Positions 7,789 through 15,355 of a stretch of DNA of 64,000 nucleotides are shown here, piece by piece (the stretch's first letter is position 1; every line of letters starts with the position of its first letter). This DNA is from a virus: the IMG/VR virus record IMGVR_UViG_3300035670_000052, positions 55,576-119,575 of that record. One strand, given 5' to 3'. A model generated the notes under the pieces. The model was not told the origin of the DNA. It was given only the letters and a program-made list of their open reading frames with translations, and searched no databases. A program made the translations under genes and the position numbers.

Positions 7789-7941
7789 ATGGACAAAGAA
7801 AAACTAAAACTTATTGTTCGTAATCTTGAATTACTGATTGATTCTTTGAAAGTAGAAATTTACTCTGATACTTCTGCATCTAAAGCACCAAAAAGAGTTA
7901 TTGATGATTATGACGAAATTTTCGAGGAATATGACAACTAG
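7789..7941 (+). CDS. Small acidic hypothetical protein
   Basis: A 50-aa frame with a helical N-half (KEKLKLIVRNLELLIDSLKVEIYSD) and an acidic end rich in Asp/Glu (VIDDYDEIFEEYDN). It overlaps the next gene by 11 nt. The pattern is familiar from cyanophage genomes next to thyX, but no function is known to me. It is shorter than typical gene-finder cut-offs yet fits the gene-packed context. Confidence 0.6.
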   Translation: MDKEKLKLIVRNLELLIDSLKVEIYSDTSASKAPKRVIDDYDEIFEEYDN

Positions 7942-8101
7942 TAGAGCAAAAAAACTGGTTAAACTTCTGGAAAGAATGTTGAAACAAGATCATCTATTTT
8001 CAGAAGAGCAACTGGTAGAAATCAAACAACAAATGCGAGTAGTAAAACAAGAACTTGCAGAATTTGAGACACAAACATCAAAAGGATTTGGAAAGAAATG
8101 A
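7931..8101 (+). CDS. Small helical hypothetical protein
   Basis: The start ATG 7931 has GAGG at 7924 and overlaps the previous stop. The 56-aa product (MTTSRAKKLVKLLERMLKQDH to QTSKGFGKK) is highly charged and almost entirely helical, compatible with a short coiled coil. It overlaps thyX by 4 nt, so all three genes are probably co-translated. Function unknown. Confidence 0.65.
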   Translation: MTTSRAKKLVKLLERMLKQDHLFSEEQLVEIKQQMRVVKQELAEFETQTSKGFGKK

Positions 8102-8850
8102 AACCCATTAAAGCAAAAGACCTTCTTGAACTGGATAAAAGACTTGAAGTTGTAAAACTTCAGGGATACCCAATCCCAGAACAAGTTATTTGGCAGGCAG
8201 GAAAGGGCGATTATTCTGAAGTTCCGATTCATAATGTTCCAGTTCCCAACCATCATGAATGTGGTCAGTGGATTGTTGAACAATTGTTAGCTAATGAGAG
8301 GGGGCATTGGGGTCCAATTGAGCACCCTGGCATTACTTTTTCTTGTGCTGGATTTGTTCATAATGTTATCGTTCAGGCAAGAACTCATCGTATCGGAACC
8401 AGTTGGGATGTTCAGTCTCAGCGTTACACTGGAAAACGTGTTCTTAAAGTTGCCAAGCGTGAACTCCATGTTGAGGAAGTCTTCTACGTGCGCCCTCAGG
8501 GGTACTACACTAACCGTAAGGGTAAGAAGTATGAATGGGCCGAAGAGCACCGACAACGCAAGTTAGAGCGCATTTTGAGTGAGTGTGAGGAGTATGCTGA
8601 TTACTATGAGCAGGGTATGTGTGAAGAGCATATTCGGGATTATCTTCCTCAGGCAATTCGTCAGAACTTTGTAGTCTCATTTAATCTTCGTTCAGTTCTT
8701 CACTTTATGGATCTTCGTTCTAAACTTGATGCTCAAATTGAAATTCAAGCACTTTGTGATGCAATTGCTCCCGAACTTCAAAAATGGTCTCCTAATGTTT
8801 GGAGGTATTATGAAGAGAAGCGTCTTCACAAGGCACGTTTGAGTCCATAA
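8098..8850 (+). CDS. thyX: Flavin-dependent thymidylate synthase ThyX
   Basis: This 250-aa enzyme methylates dUMP to dTMP using methylenetetrahydrofolate, FAD and NADPH, supplying thymidine for phage DNA. The diagnostic ThyX signature (RHRxxSxxxxSxR type) is present as ARTHRIGTSWDVQSQRY at residues about 93-109. It is preceded by HPGITFSCAGFVHNVIVQ and followed by the C-terminal LRSVLHFMDLRSKLDAQIEIQ helix, which carries substrate-binding arginines. The length is typical. It lies in a cluster with small genes upstream and phoH downstream. Confidence 0.95.
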   Translation: MKPIKAKDLLELDKRLEVVKLQGYPIPEQVIWQAGKGDYSEVPIHNVPVPNHHECGQWIVEQLLANERGHWGPIEHPGITFSCAGFVHNVIVQARTHRIGTSWDVQSQRYTGKRVLKVAKRELHVEEVFYVRPQGYYTNRKGKKYEWAEEHRQRKLERILSECEEYADYYEQGMCEEHIRDYLPQAIRQNFVVSFNLRSVLHFMDLRSKLDAQIEIQALCDAIAPELQKWSPNVWRYYEEKRLHKARLSP

Positions 8851-8853
8851 ATA
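8845..8853 (+). promoter_or_regulatory. Late-promoter-like motif
   Basis: CATAAATA overlaps the thyX stop codon and lies 25 nt before the next ATG. It resembles the T4 late consensus TATAAATA and the cyanophage form CTAAATA. The next genes are not structural, so it may be a chance AT-rich match. Confidence 0.3.
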
Positions 8854-8877
8854 TTTTTGTGTTGATTTTGTAACTTT

Positions 8878-9120
8878 ATGGCAATATATCCAATTATTAA
8901 CAAAGAGACTGGTGAGAAAAAAGTCATTGAGATGAGTGTTAATGATATTATGCAGTGGTATAAAGACAATCCTGAATGGAAAAGGGATTGGTCTGAAGGA
9001 TGTGCTACTCCAGGAGAAGTTGGTGATTGGAGGAATAAACTAACCTCCAAGCATCCTTCGTGGAATACCGTCCTAGAAAAAGCATCAAAAGCACCAGGTT
9101 CAACTGTTAAGAAACTCTAA
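8878..9120 (+). CDS. Conserved hypothetical cyanophage protein
   Basis: This 80-aa protein (MAIYPIINKETGEKKVIEMSV..) has a Trp-rich centre (MQWYKDNPEWKRDWSEG) and a C-terminal KHPSWNTVLEKASKAPGST segment. The layout resembles phage proteins related to FmdB zinc ribbons, where a degraded metal site is followed by an HPxWxxxLxKxxxAxPxS helix. No CxxC pair is left here, so the relation is tentative. It sits between thyX and phoH. Confidence 0.65.
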   Translation: MAIYPIINKETGEKKVIEMSVNDIMQWYKDNPEWKRDWSEGCATPGEVGDWRNKLTSKHPSWNTVLEKASKAPGSTVKKL

Positions 9121-9121
9121 T

Positions 9122-9874
9122 ATGGCAAGAAGAAAAAGAACAGAGCAACCAATCGGAGTTGGTCTTACTACTCGTCAAACAAAGCGTAAAAAAACATTGA
9201 GTTCTGAATATCTAATTGATATAGAACCACTTACAGAAAATCAAAGAAAACTTTTTGAATCTTATTCGGAACAAAAGCATATAGTTGCTTATGGTTGCGC
9301 AGGAACAGGTAAAACTTTTATCACACTTTACAATGCTTTATGTGAAGTTTTGGATGAAAGATCTCCATATGAAAAAATTTATTTGGTTCGTTCATTAGTT
9401 GCTACACGGGAAATTGGCTTTCTTCCTGGTTCATATGATGATAAGTCAGATATTTATCAAATTCCCTATAAGAATATGGTAAAATATATGTTCCAACTTT
9501 CAAGCGATGCGGAGTTTGAGATGCTCTATGGAAATCTCAAATCGCAGGAAACGATTAAGTTCTGGTCAACTTCTTTTCTTCGTGGAACAACATTAGATAA
9601 TGCAATTATCATCGTGGATGAGTTTCAAAATTGCACAATGCATGAATTGGATTCTATTATTACTCGTGTCGGTGAAAGTTCAAAAATTATGTTTTGTGGA
9701 GATGCAACCCAATCCGATTTGCAAAAAACAAACGAGCGAAATGGTATCATAGATTTTATGACAGTATTGCGAAAAATGCCATCTTTTGATATAATTGAGT
9801 TTGGTGTAGACGATATTGTTCGTTCTGGACTTGTTAAAGAATACATTGTTGCAAAAATGGATGCTGGTTTTTGA
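9122..9874 (+). CDS. phoH: PhoH-like P-loop ATPase
   Basis: This 250-aa protein has a canonical Walker A (GCAGTGKT, residues 58-65) and Walker B (IIIVDEFQN, near 161). Between them are the PhoH-family segments VRSLVATREIGFLPG and FLRGTTLDNA, followed by the sensor-like FCGDATQSDL. PhoH is one of the commonest genes in marine phages. In bacteria it is phosphate-starvation inducible and related to RNA-helicase-like ATPases; its phage role is unsettled. It overlaps the next gene by 1 nt (TGATG). Confidence 0.93.
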   Translation: MARRKRTEQPIGVGLTTRQTKRKKTLSSEYLIDIEPLTENQRKLFESYSEQKHIVAYGCAGTGKTFITLYNALCEVLDERSPYEKIYLVRSLVATREIGFLPGSYDDKSDIYQIPYKNMVKYMFQLSSDAEFEMLYGNLKSQETIKFWSTSFLRGTTLDNAIIIVDEFQNCTMHELDSIITRVGESSKIMFCGDATQSDLQKTNERNGIIDFMTVLRKMPSFDIIEFGVDDIVRSGLVKEYIVAKMDAGF

Positions 9875-10554
9875 TGTTTAATCATATTGATATTGAACTC
9901 CCACAGTTGGAGCGTGAAACAATCGATGGCGTAAGATATTACAAAGTCCCTGACGCAGAAGAACTTCTCCGACTGGTCTCCATCACTTCGGTGACCAGTC
10001 ATTTTAATAAAGAAATTTTTGTTAAATGGCGTAAAAAAGTCGGTGAAGAAGAAGCAGATAAGATTACTCGGCAGGCAACTAGTCGGGGAACTGATATGCA
10101 TACTTTAGTTGAGCATCTTTTAAAAAACGAAGACCTTCCATCAGTTCAACCTCTTTCTGAGTTTTTATTTAAAATTGCAAAACCAGAACTCAATCGTATA
10201 AATAATATTTACGCCCTTGAGGGGTCCCTATATAGTAAGCAACTGGGAATCGCGGGAACAGTTGATTGTATTGCCGAATATAATGGTGAGTTAGCGATAA
10301 TCGACTTTAAGACTTCTAAAAAACCAAAACCACGTGAGTGGATTGAGCATTATTTTGTTCAGTGTATGGCATATGGATGTATGCTTTACGAATTGACTGG
10401 AATTTCAGTCAAAAAACTTGTAATCATTATGGCTTGCGAAAATGGAGAATGTATCGTTTATGAAGAATATGACAAATCAAAATACATCAAACTACTCACC
10501 CAATATATTAGAAAGTTTGTTAGAGATAAATTGGAACTCTATGGAAACGAATAA
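9874..10554 (+). CDS. PD-(D/E)XK exonuclease, RecB/Cas4-like
   Basis: I chose ATG 9874 over the TTG at 9871. The 226-aa protein has the three RecB-nuclease motifs: GTVDCIAEYNG (Asp near 131), LAIIDFKTSKKPK (D-x-K near 143-145), and the conserved Gln motif HYFVQCMAYGCM (near 160). An N-terminal ITSVTSHFNKE and RGTDMHTLVEHLL match the family's helical start. Such nucleases process DNA ends in recombination-dependent replication. The RecB-like family also includes Cas4 and MGME1; no CRISPR context exists here. Confidence 0.85.
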   Translation: MFNHIDIELPQLERETIDGVRYYKVPDAEELLRLVSITSVTSHFNKEIFVKWRKKVGEEEADKITRQATSRGTDMHTLVEHLLKNEDLPSVQPLSEFLFKIAKPELNRINNIYALEGSLYSKQLGIAGTVDCIAEYNGELAIIDFKTSKKPKPREWIEHYFVQCMAYGCMLYELTGISVKKLVIIMACENGECIVYEEYDKSKYIKLLTQYIRKFVRDKLELYGNE

Positions 10555-10801
10555 AGAATTAGAAAAAGCAATAGAAAATAAATTTTTAACACCTTCTAAG
10601 TTTGCTCTTGAAATTGAAAAAATTGTTGCTGAAGAAAATTTTAACTATATTGATGCAATTGTTCATTATTGCGAAATCAATAATCTTGAAGTAGAATCAG
10701 TTACGAAACTCATTTCAAAACCTTTGAAAGAAAGATTAAAGTGGGACGCAACTCGTCTTAACTTTATGAAAAAAACTTCGAGAGCACGACTTCCACTATG
10801 A
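10541..10801 (+). CDS. gp33-like late transcription accessory protein
   Basis: The start ATG 10541 gives 86 aa (METNKELEKAIENKFLTPSKF..); an upstream extension would overlap the nuclease further. The sequence FALEIEKIVAEE, YIDAIVHYCEINNLEVESV, LISKPLKERLK and a C-terminal LNFMKKTSRARLPL match what I know as cyanophage gp33. gp33 is the co-activator that connects the late sigma factor and sliding clamp to RNA polymerase at late promoters. The CTAAATA motifs elsewhere in this window would be its targets. The assignment is from memory of the family pattern. Confidence 0.65.
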   Translation: METNKELEKAIENKFLTPSKFALEIEKIVAEENFNYIDAIVHYCEINNLEVESVTKLISKPLKERLKWDATRLNFMKKTSRARLPL

Positions 10802-11388
10802 GTCCTTTTGAGACATATCAAACTTATCTTTCTATGAAAAGTCATTTTACTAATAGTAAATATGACTTTTTTAAATATGGGGGTAAATCTAGAGCAACCG
10901 TTACTTCTTTTAACAAACGGCGCGATAAATATTTTTTTGAGAAGACAAGTCGCAAGTATTCTGATAAAGAAGTCGTAGATTTTTTAGTATCAAACTTTGT
11001 AGCATCGGATTCCCCTAGCAACTTATGGATTGGAGAAATTATCAATTCTGGAGAAAGGACCTACGCAGATTGGATGCGGAGACAGCAGAGTTTGACTTAC
11101 TTGTTCAAAGAACAATCAACGGAATTGTTCTCCGAAAGCGAATTGGAAACTGTGTTCAACTGCTCCAAAGGACATCCTATAGTCCTCAAAAGATTTCTAA
11201 GCGGGAAATTATCACCAGAAACATTCGTAATTTACGACAAAATATTTTCAATCGTAAAAGATTTTGACAAGAAACTGTTGGATCCCGTATGGGAAACTGT
11301 TAGTTTAAAGATTAAAAAGTATTCTTCGTTTCTAAATATTGATGTATTTCAGTACAAAAAAATTTTAAGGGAAATCATAGATGAGTAA
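10798..11388 (+). CDS. 59: gp59-like loader of DNA helicase
   Basis: This 196-aa all-helical protein begins MSPFETYQTYLSMKSHFTNSKYD, a start shared by T4-like gp59 proteins, followed by YGGKSRATVTSFNKRRDKYFFEK. The C-half is Lys-rich (DFDKKLLDPVWE..). gp59 binds forked DNA and gp32 and loads the gp41 replicative helicase. Its position two genes before gp32 fits this role. It overlaps both neighbours by 4-8 nt. Confidence 0.85.
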   Translation: MSPFETYQTYLSMKSHFTNSKYDFFKYGGKSRATVTSFNKRRDKYFFEKTSRKYSDKEVVDFLVSNFVASDSPSNLWIGEIINSGERTYADWMRRQQSLTYLFKEQSTELFSESELETVFNCSKGHPIVLKRFLSGKLSPETFVIYDKIFSIVKDFDKKLLDPVWETVSLKIKKYSSFLNIDVFQYKKILREIIDE

Positions 11389-11713
11389 CTTTTTTGACTC
11401 CGATATTATTCAAGACGAATTGAAAGAAATCAATAAGTTGCAAGAAGAGATTTACGGTAGTATTCTCACTTTTGGTGGAATGACCCGCGAAACAAAACTG
11501 GAACATATTGAAAAACTTGAAATCTTGTTAGAAAAACAAAGAGTGATGTACACTAGATTATCCCTTTCAGATGATCCAAAGGCGGTCGAAATGAAAGAGA
11601 ACCTACGCAAATCAGTTGCACTGATGGGTTTCCCACCAGAAACTGATATGAATATATTATTCTGTAGTATGAATAAAACAATCGAATCTCTCAAGCAATA
11701 TATTGACCTCTGA
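11381..11713 (+). CDS. DUF1825 family protein
   Basis: This 110-aa helical protein starts MSNFFDSDIIQDELKEINKLQEE and contains GMTRETKLEHIEKLEILLEKQRVMYTRLSLSDDPKA, the typical DUF1825 pattern. DUF1825 is found in cyanobacteria and their phages and has no confirmed function. Its presence supports a cyanobacterial host. The stop codon sits inside the promoter for gp32. Confidence 0.85.
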   Translation: MSNFFDSDIIQDELKEINKLQEEIYGSILTFGGMTRETKLEHIEKLEILLEKQRVMYTRLSLSDDPKAVEMKENLRKSVALMGFPPETDMNILFCSMNKTIESLKQYIDL

Positions 11714-11731
11714 GAGCATCTTTGCTATAAT
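11703..11731 (+). promoter_or_regulatory. Strong sigma70-type promoter for gp32
   Basis: TTGACC (11703-11708), a 17-nt spacer, and TATAAT (11726-11731) preceded by TTGC. It overlaps the DUF1825 stop codon and lies 44 nt before the gp32 start. GAGG at 11763-11766 provides a ribosome site. A dedicated promoter fits the high demand for single-strand binding protein. Confidence 0.85.
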
Positions 11732-11774
11732 ATCTAAGTAAATCACTCGAATCCAATTTATCCGAGGTAATCTA

Positions 11775-12704
11775 ATGGGCTTTGCCGATCTTAAAAAACA
11801 ATCTAAACTGGGCTCTCTGACCGCCAAACTGGTCAAAGAAGTCGAAAAAATGAATACCACCAATAGTTCTTCTGACGAACGTGTATGGAAGTTAGACGTA
11901 GATAAAAGTGGTAATGGTTTCGCAGTAATTCGTTTTCTTCCTGCTCCTGATGGGGAAGATCTTCCGTTTGTAAAGCTTTATAGCCACGCATTCCAAGGCA
12001 CTGGTGGTTGGTATATTGAAAACTCCTTAACCACTATCGGCCAAAAAGATCCAGTTTCTGAATATAACACTCAACTCTGGAACAATGGAACTGATGCTGG
12101 TAAAGAATTAGCGCGTAAGCAAAAGCGCAAATTAACTTATATTAGCAACATTTATGTTGTGAAGGATCCTGCTAATCCCGAAAACGAAGGTAAAGTCTTT
12201 CTCTTTAAGTACGGTAAAAAAATCTTTGACAAACTGACTGCAGCTATGCAACCCGAGTTTGAAGATGAAGAAGCAATTGATCCTTTTGACTTCTGGCAAG
12301 GTGCCAACTTCAAGTTGAAGGCAAAAAATGTTGCTGGTTATCGTAACTATGATTCCAGCGAGTTTGCAAATCCCGCTCCTATGCTGGACGATGATGATGC
12401 AATGGAAGCGGTATGGAAGAAGCAATATTCACTTGCCGAACTAGTTGCTGCCGATCAGTTCAAGACTTATGATGAACTGAAAAAGCGTCTTGATTCTGTT
12501 CTTGGTTCTAAGTCTTCTGTTCGTTTAGATGAAGAAGTTGAGAATGAGGAAGAGTATTCTCGTGGTTCTGTGAAGGAACTTGATGATGATCTTCGTTCAG
12601 AACTTAACAATCTGAAACCTACTCGACGTGCTTCTGCACCTGTGGAGGAAGATGAGGATGATGATGCCCTCAGTTATTTTGCAAAACTTGCATCAGACGA
12701 TTGA
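11775..12704 (+). CDS. 32: Single-stranded DNA-binding protein gp32
   Basis: This 309-aa protein has the gp32 plan: a basic N-terminal segment (MGFADLKKQSKLGSLTAKLVKEVEK) for cooperativity, the OB-core (FAVIRFLPAPDGEDLPFVKLYSH, YISNIYVVKDPANPENEGKVFLFKYGKKIFDKL), and a very acidic C-terminal tail for partner binding (VEEDEDDDALSYF). The Cys residues of the T4 zinc site are absent; the core keeps GGWYIENSLTT at that position, as in other cyanophage gp32. It coats replicating DNA and recruits gp59 and other partners. Confidence 0.95.
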   Translation: MGFADLKKQSKLGSLTAKLVKEVEKMNTTNSSSDERVWKLDVDKSGNGFAVIRFLPAPDGEDLPFVKLYSHAFQGTGGWYIENSLTTIGQKDPVSEYNTQLWNNGTDAGKELARKQKRKLTYISNIYVVKDPANPENEGKVFLFKYGKKIFDKLTAAMQPEFEDEEAIDPFDFWQGANFKLKAKNVAGYRNYDSSEFANPAPMLDDDDAMEAVWKKQYSLAELVAADQFKTYDELKKRLDSVLGSKSSVRLDEEVENEEEYSRGSVKELDDDLRSELNNLKPTRRASAPVEEDEDDDALSYFAKLASDD

Positions 12705-12712
12705 TTTTGTGC

Positions 12713-12735
12713 GGGGGGGGAAACCCCCCTTTCTT
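12713..12735. terminator. Intrinsic terminator between gp32 and gp53 (convergent genes)
   Basis: A G8 run, AAA, then C6 gives at least a 6-bp GC-only hairpin followed by TTTCTTATATT. It ends gp32 transcription on the plus strand. The convergent gp53 gene stops at 12734, so the hairpin can also limit read-through from the minus strand, although there it lacks a good T-run. Confidence 0.85.
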
Positions 12736-13387
12736 ATATTAAAGTATTTCTAGTATTTTCGGTGCGAATTAATTTTTCATCAATGTATTGTGACGATTGA
12801 TCATACAATAATGAAGTTCTCATATCTTTAACTACTTGTTTTAAATAACCAGGTTTAAGAACATATATTGTCCTTTTTTTATTATTTTTTTCCACCTCAT
12901 ATTCATAATTTGATATTCCAATAACTGGTGGTGGACTAATAACTGCTAATCTATTAGATGGATCTGGTATAGTAAAATTTGAATCTACAGTTTTACCTTT
13001 TGGTAAAATTAATCTATTGTTTGAATCTAACACTTCTATAGTTTCGTAATGATGAATTGAATTTAATTCATTTCCATATTTTTCTAGACAATATTCATAT
13101 AGATCTTTATCAGATAGTGGCCATTGATCTCTTATATTTGTTATTCCAGCACTAATTAAGATAACCCAATCATATTGAGTGCTATTATATAATTCCTTAG
13201 CTACTAAATCTGGTCTAGAACCATCTGGAATTTGGTATTTGTAAAATATTGTAAATACATTTTGAAGGTCATCTCTAAGTTTAGCCCTACGAAATAAATT
13301 TTTAACAGTTACATACTCGTCAGATGAAACTCTGGAAGATAATGGTGATTGATATTCTAAATTTGGAAGTTCTCTAAAGTAAGACAT
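12734..13387 (-). CDS. 53: Baseplate wedge subunit gp53
   Basis: This 217-aa protein begins MSYFRELPNLEYQSPLSSRVSSDEYVTVKNLFRR and has YDWVILISAGITNIRDQWPL and DLYEYCLEKYG, the signature of T4-like gp53 (which carries a LysM-like fold). In T4, gp53 joins adjacent wedges of the baseplate. The C-terminal 80 residues (pyrophilic VEKNNKKRTIYVLKPGYLK) match the region contacting the hub. It is the last gene of a four-gene minus-strand late operon and overlaps the gp48-like gene by 1 nt. Confidence 0.9.
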   Translation of the reverse strand: MSYFRELPNLEYQSPLSSRVSSDEYVTVKNLFRRAKLRDDLQNVFTIFYKYQIPDGSRPDLVAKELYNSTQYDWVILISAGITNIRDQWPLSDKDLYEYCLEKYGNELNSIHHYETIEVLDSNNRLILPKGKTVDSNFTIPDPSNRLAVISPPPVIGISNYEYEVEKNNKKRTIYVLKPGYLKQVVKDMRTSLLYDQSSQYIDEKLIRTENTRNTLI

Positions 13388-14301
13388 TAGTAACCTACCC
13401 CTTCTTTTCCTTCTTCTTCATTATAATCTTCAGCATATACAACAGATAGTTCTTGAAAAGCTAATGATAGTTGTAAATGTACTGGAGTTGCATCTGGATA
13501 TGTTGCATACATTCCAGAAGCTGTATAATTAACTCCCATATTAATAAGAGCACAAGGTTTAAATCTATTTAAAAATGGATGATTTCTTCCACCACTCATG
13601 TATGAAAGTAAAAAAACGTTTGGAGATTTAACAAAAAATCCTCCGCCAGAAGATTCTGCAGAACCTTTACTTGCACTCATATTTTGTTTAAAAATTCTAA
13701 TAATATTTTTTACTATTTCAGATTCTTCTTTTGATCTTGGAATCAAATCATATGTAAATTGGAATGGTGTTCTAATTGTTACTCCACCAAATAACAGTTC
13801 AACATTTTGGTTTACAACAGCACCAGTTGCTCTTGATACCAATTGATTAATATCAGCACTTCCATTTAAAAGAGTTTGTACAGCTAATCCTGCAAAAGTT
13901 GTTGATGCAGCTTTTTGACCCGTTGCATCAGTTACTGCTCCAGATATTTTATCTAAAGCTCCTTGAACTGCTTTTAGTCCTGTATTAAAAGGATTTGAGG
14001 ATGTTATTACCTTCTCAGTACCACTCAACAATCCTCCAGCAAGAGAATTTAAACTATTTTCTCCCCAACTAGCAGAATTTGAATCGCTAATATTTTGTGG
14101 TATTGGTAAAATAATTGTTTGCAATAATACTTTATTATTTTTTATAGATTGGTCTGCGCTACCCAAAGCAAATCCAGAACCCTGTTGTCCCAATCCAGGA
14201 GGAACATACTGTACAATTTCGATTTTAAGATAATCATCCCTTTCCCCTATATTTTTAAGAGGATACCTCAATTGTTGTGGTGGCGAGGAATTTGGTGCCA
14301 T
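13387..14301 (-). CDS. 48: Baseplate tail-tube cap protein, gp48-like
   Basis: This 304-aa protein has a low-complexity Gly/Ser/Ala centre (about residues 75-165) and a C-terminal tail-tube-like beta domain: LLFGGVTIRTPFQFTYDLIPRSKEESEIVKNIIRIFKQNM, then FLLSYMSGGRNHPFLNRFKPCAL and VHLQLSLAFQELSVVYAEDY. T4 gp48 caps the baseplate and joins it to the tube. The position beside gp53 fits. gp54, a structural relative, is the main alternative. Confidence 0.75.
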   Translation of the reverse strand: MAPNSSPPQQLRYPLKNIGERDDYLKIEIVQYVPPGLGQQGSGFALGSADQSIKNNKVLLQTIILPIPQNISDSNSASWGENSLNSLAGGLLSGTEKVITSSNPFNTGLKAVQGALDKISGAVTDATGQKAASTTFAGLAVQTLLNGSADINQLVSRATGAVVNQNVELLFGGVTIRTPFQFTYDLIPRSKEESEIVKNIIRIFKQNMSASKGSAESSGGGFFVKSPNVFLLSYMSGGRNHPFLNRFKPCALINMGVNYTASGMYATYPDATPVHLQLSLAFQELSVVYAEDYNEEEGKEGVGY

Positions 14302-14320
14302 TCTTTTTTGTAATTATTTA

Positions 14321-14878
14321 TTACCTATTTGTAATAAATCTTGCATATGGTAATTCTCTTAAAGAAGAAAATTCATATAAAGAAACTGGAAATAAAGGAC
14401 TTGCAACTTCTGGATAGGTATACTGTCTTATTTTACCCCAATGATAATTAAATCCAAAAAACCCGTTTTCGGTTTTGTTTCCAGCCAATATTAGAGGATG
14501 GCGATCATAAACTATCTTTGGTGTTTTTGCATAATAAACAAAAGTATAATACTTACCAGAAGAAATGGTATTAGATTCTTTTTCCGATAAAGCTTCTATA
14601 ATTGCATCCATAAGTTCTTCTGGACTTTCAGTTCCATATAAACTGTTAACCAATCTTTGAATTCTATTTTCTGGTTTATTTTGGATTTTTGGATTTGCAT
14701 TTTTATAATCCGTATCATTTTTAATAATTTCAATTAATTTTTCTTTTGATAACTTAGAATATCCAGTAGTTTTTCCTTGACCAGATTCTCCAATATAGTA
14801 AATTGTATGGTTCTTTGCAATTTCAACTAACTCATTTTTTGTGTATTGCTCTAAAGGCTTTTCGTATCCTGATATCAT
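14321..14878 (-). CDS. Conserved hypothetical protein with SAP/HeH-like N-terminus
   Basis: This 185-aa protein has two short helical repeats, YTKNELVEIAKNHTI and GYSKLSKEKLIEIIKND, resembling SAP or HeH DNA-binding motifs. Between them is GESGQGKTT, which formally fits the Walker A pattern, but no Walker B or ATPase core follows. The C-half (YYTFVYYAKTPKIVYDRHPLIL ... VSLYEFSSLRELPYARF) looks like a compact beta domain. It lies between gp4 and the gp48-like gene, so a virion or assembly role is likely. Function unknown. Confidence 0.6.
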   Translation of the reverse strand: MISGYEKPLEQYTKNELVEIAKNHTIYYIGESGQGKTTGYSKLSKEKLIEIIKNDTDYKNANPKIQNKPENRIQRLVNSLYGTESPEELMDAIIEALSEKESNTISSGKYYTFVYYAKTPKIVYDRHPLILAGNKTENGFFGFNYHWGKIRQYTYPEVASPLFPVSLYEFSSLRELPYARFITNR

Positions 14879-15315
14879 TTAATGATTCCTAATTCGTCTT
14901 CTGTAAAAATTTTAAATTCCCAATTTCTATCCTCACAAAATTCTTTAGCAGCTTTCCATTTTTCTTGGTTCTTAGCCCATTCAGTGACTTCAAAAATATA
15001 TCCTTTTGTTTTTCTTTTTTGCGGAATTGGTTCTATTGTTTGCTTTTTAGGTTTTATCTCAATAATATATTTTTTAATTTTTCCATTTGATTCTTTTACT
15101 TTAACATAAAAGTCTGGGAAGTATCTATGAATTTTTCCATCTAAAGGTGAGCGATATGGTAATGCAATTTCTTCACTTCCCCATTCAAGAACATTTTGAT
15201 TCAAATCGCAATACTTCATAAATTTTCTTTCCCACAATGATCTATAACAAATATTTGTTGGATCACCCTTGTATTTTTGTGGATAAGTAGGTTTATATTT
15301 TCCCTTATATGACAT
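14875..15315 (-). CDS. 4: Head completion protein gp4
   Basis: This 146-aa protein matches T4-like gp4 (gp50/65 type): MSYKGKYKPTYPQKYKGDPTNICYRSLWERKFMKYCD, LEWGSEEIALPYRSPLDGKIHRYFPDFYVKVK and IEIKPKKQ. The spacing D(FY)..(E)IK is that of a PD-(D/E)XK nuclease fold. gp4 is added to the head after DNA packaging so that the tail can join. It is the first gene of the minus-strand operon and overlaps the next by 4 nt. Confidence 0.9.
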   Translation of the reverse strand: MSYKGKYKPTYPQKYKGDPTNICYRSLWERKFMKYCDLNQNVLEWGSEEIALPYRSPLDGKIHRYFPDFYVKVKESNGKIKKYIIEIKPKKQTIEPIPQKRKTKGYIFEVTEWAKNQEKWKAAKEFCEDRNWEFKIFTEDELGIIK

Positions 15316-15354
15316 CTAAATAGTTAATAACTAAAACTACCTTAAGGTATTTAG
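15316..15354. promoter_or_regulatory. Two interleaved divergent late promoters
   Basis: On the plus strand CTAAATA lies at 15316-15322, 34 nt before the GTG start at 15356. On the minus strand CTAAATA lies at 15354-15348, 33 nt before the gp4 start. Each would start transcription past the other motif. A palindrome CCTTAAGG (15340-15347) sits between them. CTAAATA is the cyanophage late-promoter form of T4 TATAAATA. Confidence 0.7.
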
Positions 15355-15355
15355 A

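Noticed and set aside
9874-10554. Cas4 as part of a CRISPR system
   Set aside because: No cas genes or array are in the window; the family also includes phage replication nucleases.
14321-14878. Walker A-like GESGQGKTT in the SAP-like protein
   Set aside because: It lies between two short helical repeats with no Walker B or ATPase core, so it is likely chance.
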